The notes under the pieces were generated by a model, which saw only the letters and a program-made list of their open reading frames with translations, was not told where the DNA came from and made no database searches. A stretch of DNA of 6,032 nt from contig JAOFKK010000061.1 of the NCBI GenBank assembly GCA_028040005.1, positions 1 to 6,032 on the forward strand. The letters run 5' to 3'. Numbering within the stretch: the first letter of the stretch is position 1; each line of letters opens with the position of its first letter. This DNA is from Rickettsiales bacterium. Its GTDB lineage: Bacteria; Pseudomonadota; Alphaproteobacteria; Rickettsiales; UBA1997. Below are positions 5,147 through 6,032 of this stretch, piece by piece. The position numbers and the translations under genes were made by a program.

Positions 5147-6032
5147 ATGACGAATAATTTTGAAGAACATATAAAAGCAAATAACAAAGAATATAATTAT
5201 TTTTCTATTCAAAAATTAGCCAAAAATATTGGCAAAGATATCTCAAAATTACCTTTTAGTTTAAAGGTTTTATTAGAAAATATTTTAAGGTCAGATATTA
5301 ATGAAGATAAAAAATTATCTGATTGTAAAAATATTATTGATTCAGTTAAGGATGCATCTAAAAGGCAAGAAATTTTCTTTTCTCCTTCTAGAGTTTTAAT
5401 GCAGGATTTTACTGGTGTTCCAGCTGTTGTTGATTTGGCCGCTATGAGAGATGCTGTTGTGGCAAAAGGTGGTGATGCTAAAAAAATTAATCCTTTAATT
5501 CCTGTTGATTTAGTTATTGATCATTCAATTCAGGTTGATTTTGCTGGTAGTTCTGACGCTGCTAAAAAAAATGTCGATCTAGAAATGCAAAGAAATAAGG
5601 AAAGATATGAATTTTTAAAATGGGCACAAAAATCTTTTGATAATTTTAGGGCCGTACCACCAGGAGCTGGTATTTGTCACCAAGTTAATGTTGAAAATTT
5701 GGCTAGAGTTACCTTTTCTAAAGAAATAGAGGGTAAATTATATTGCTATCCAGATACTGTTGTAGGTACTGATAGCCATACAACTATGGTTAATGGTCTT
5801 TCTGTTCTTGGTTGGGGTGTTGGCGGTATTGAGGCCGAGGCTGCAATGCTTGGTCAGTCAATTTCAATGCTTATTCCTGAAGTTATTGGTTTTAAATTAA
5901 CTGGTAAATTAAATGAGGGCGTAACAGCAACTGATTTGGTTTTAAATATTGTTAATATTTTAAGGGAGAAAAAAGTTGTTGGTAAATTTGTAGAATTTTA
6001 TGGTGATGCGTTAAATAATTTATCTTTAGCAA
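5147..6032 (+). CDS. acnA: Aconitate hydratase A, N-terminal part (runs off the window)
   Basis: The first 295 codons of an AcnA/IRP1-type aconitase are visible, of roughly 890-900 in the family. The enzyme isomerises citrate to isocitrate through cis-aconitate in the TCA cycle, using a [4Fe-4S] cluster. Characteristic blocks are LPFSLKVLLENILR (35-48), SRVLMQDFTGVPAVVDLAAM (81-100; Q86 corresponds to a substrate-binding glutamine), DLVIDHSIQVD (121-131), FRAVPPGAGICHQVN (167-181) and the active-site segment VVGTDSHTTMVNG (205-217; D209, S210, H211), then WGVGGIEAEAAMLGQ. The three cluster-binding cysteines lie further downstream, outside the window. The frame is open from the ATG at 5147 to the edge. 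A weak purine stretch (AAGAAG, 5135-5140) six nt upstream is the nearest thing to a Shine-Dalgarno in this window. No clear promoter was found in the 61-nt gap after the Tim44-domain gene, so co-transcription is possible. Confidence 0.96.
   Translation, partial: MTNNFEEHIKANNKEYNYFSIQKLAKNIGKDISKLPFSLKVLLENILRSDINEDKKLSDCKNIIDSVKDASKRQEIFFSPSRVLMQDFTGVPAVVDLAAMRDAVVAKGGDAKKINPLIPVDLVIDHSIQVDFAGSSDAAKKNVDLEMQRNKERYEFLKWAQKSFDNFRAVPPGAGICHQVNVENLARVTFSKEIEGKLYCYPDTVVGTDSHTTMVNGLSVLGWGVGGIEAEAAMLGQSISMLIPEVIGFKLTGKLNEGVTATDLVLNIVNILREKKVVGKFVEFYGDALNNLSLA

Noticed and set aside
1..6032. CRISPR array, riboswitch, phage or defence genes, recoded TGA
   Set aside because: No regularly spaced direct repeats, no recognised aptamer, no transposase or defence domains were seen. 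All reading frames work with the standard bacterial code, tryptophan being TGG.

Overview
The window is a strongly AT-rich stretch of a bacterial chromosome. The gene set points to an alphaproteobacterium, most likely a Rickettsiales-type or similarly reduced, host-associated lineage. It carries XerC with the alphaproteobacterial 'VDxxRLxxIYxxAHPR' C-terminus, a membrane-anchored Tim44-domain protein, AcnA-type aconitase, PgsA, GpsA and a small CCDC90/DUF1640-like membrane protein. Intergenic regions are short, no gene has a strong Shine-Dalgarno sequence, and the visible stop codons are TAA or TAG. The lineage is inferred from protein flavour and base composition, not from a database match.

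Layout. Positions 1-97 hold no gene, but 25-56 closely resemble one arm of a repeat found again at 2109-2265. On the minus strand lie a small coiled-coil/membrane protein (98-355) and xerC (481-1401). The plus-strand gene pgsA (1469-2101) diverges from xerC. A 157-bp imperfect palindrome (2109-2265) fills almost the whole gap between pgsA and the convergent minus-strand gene tdh (2265-3194). gpsA (3258-4232) diverges from tdh. A well-formed promoter (4242-4270) then precedes tRNA-His (4282-4358), whose 3' CCA is only 16 nt from the start of a Tim44-domain gene (4375-5085). The start of acnA (5147 to the window edge) closes the window.

How the genes work together. GpsA makes sn-glycerol 3-phosphate from dihydroxyacetone phosphate. 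PgsA joins it to CDP-diacylglycerol in the committed step to phosphatidylglycerol, so the two genes flanking tdh serve the same phospholipid pathway. The short-chain threonine dehydrogenase would start threonine breakdown toward glycine and acetyl-CoA, and AcnA belongs to the TCA cycle that would consume acetyl-CoA. XerC acts in chromosome dimer resolution. The genes are otherwise ordinary housekeeping genes in several short transcription units.

The least ordinary part is the repeat: a MITE-like, full-length imperfect palindrome between convergent genes, with a second, diverged terminal copy at the left edge. No defence system, CRISPR array, prophage or transposase gene is visible.
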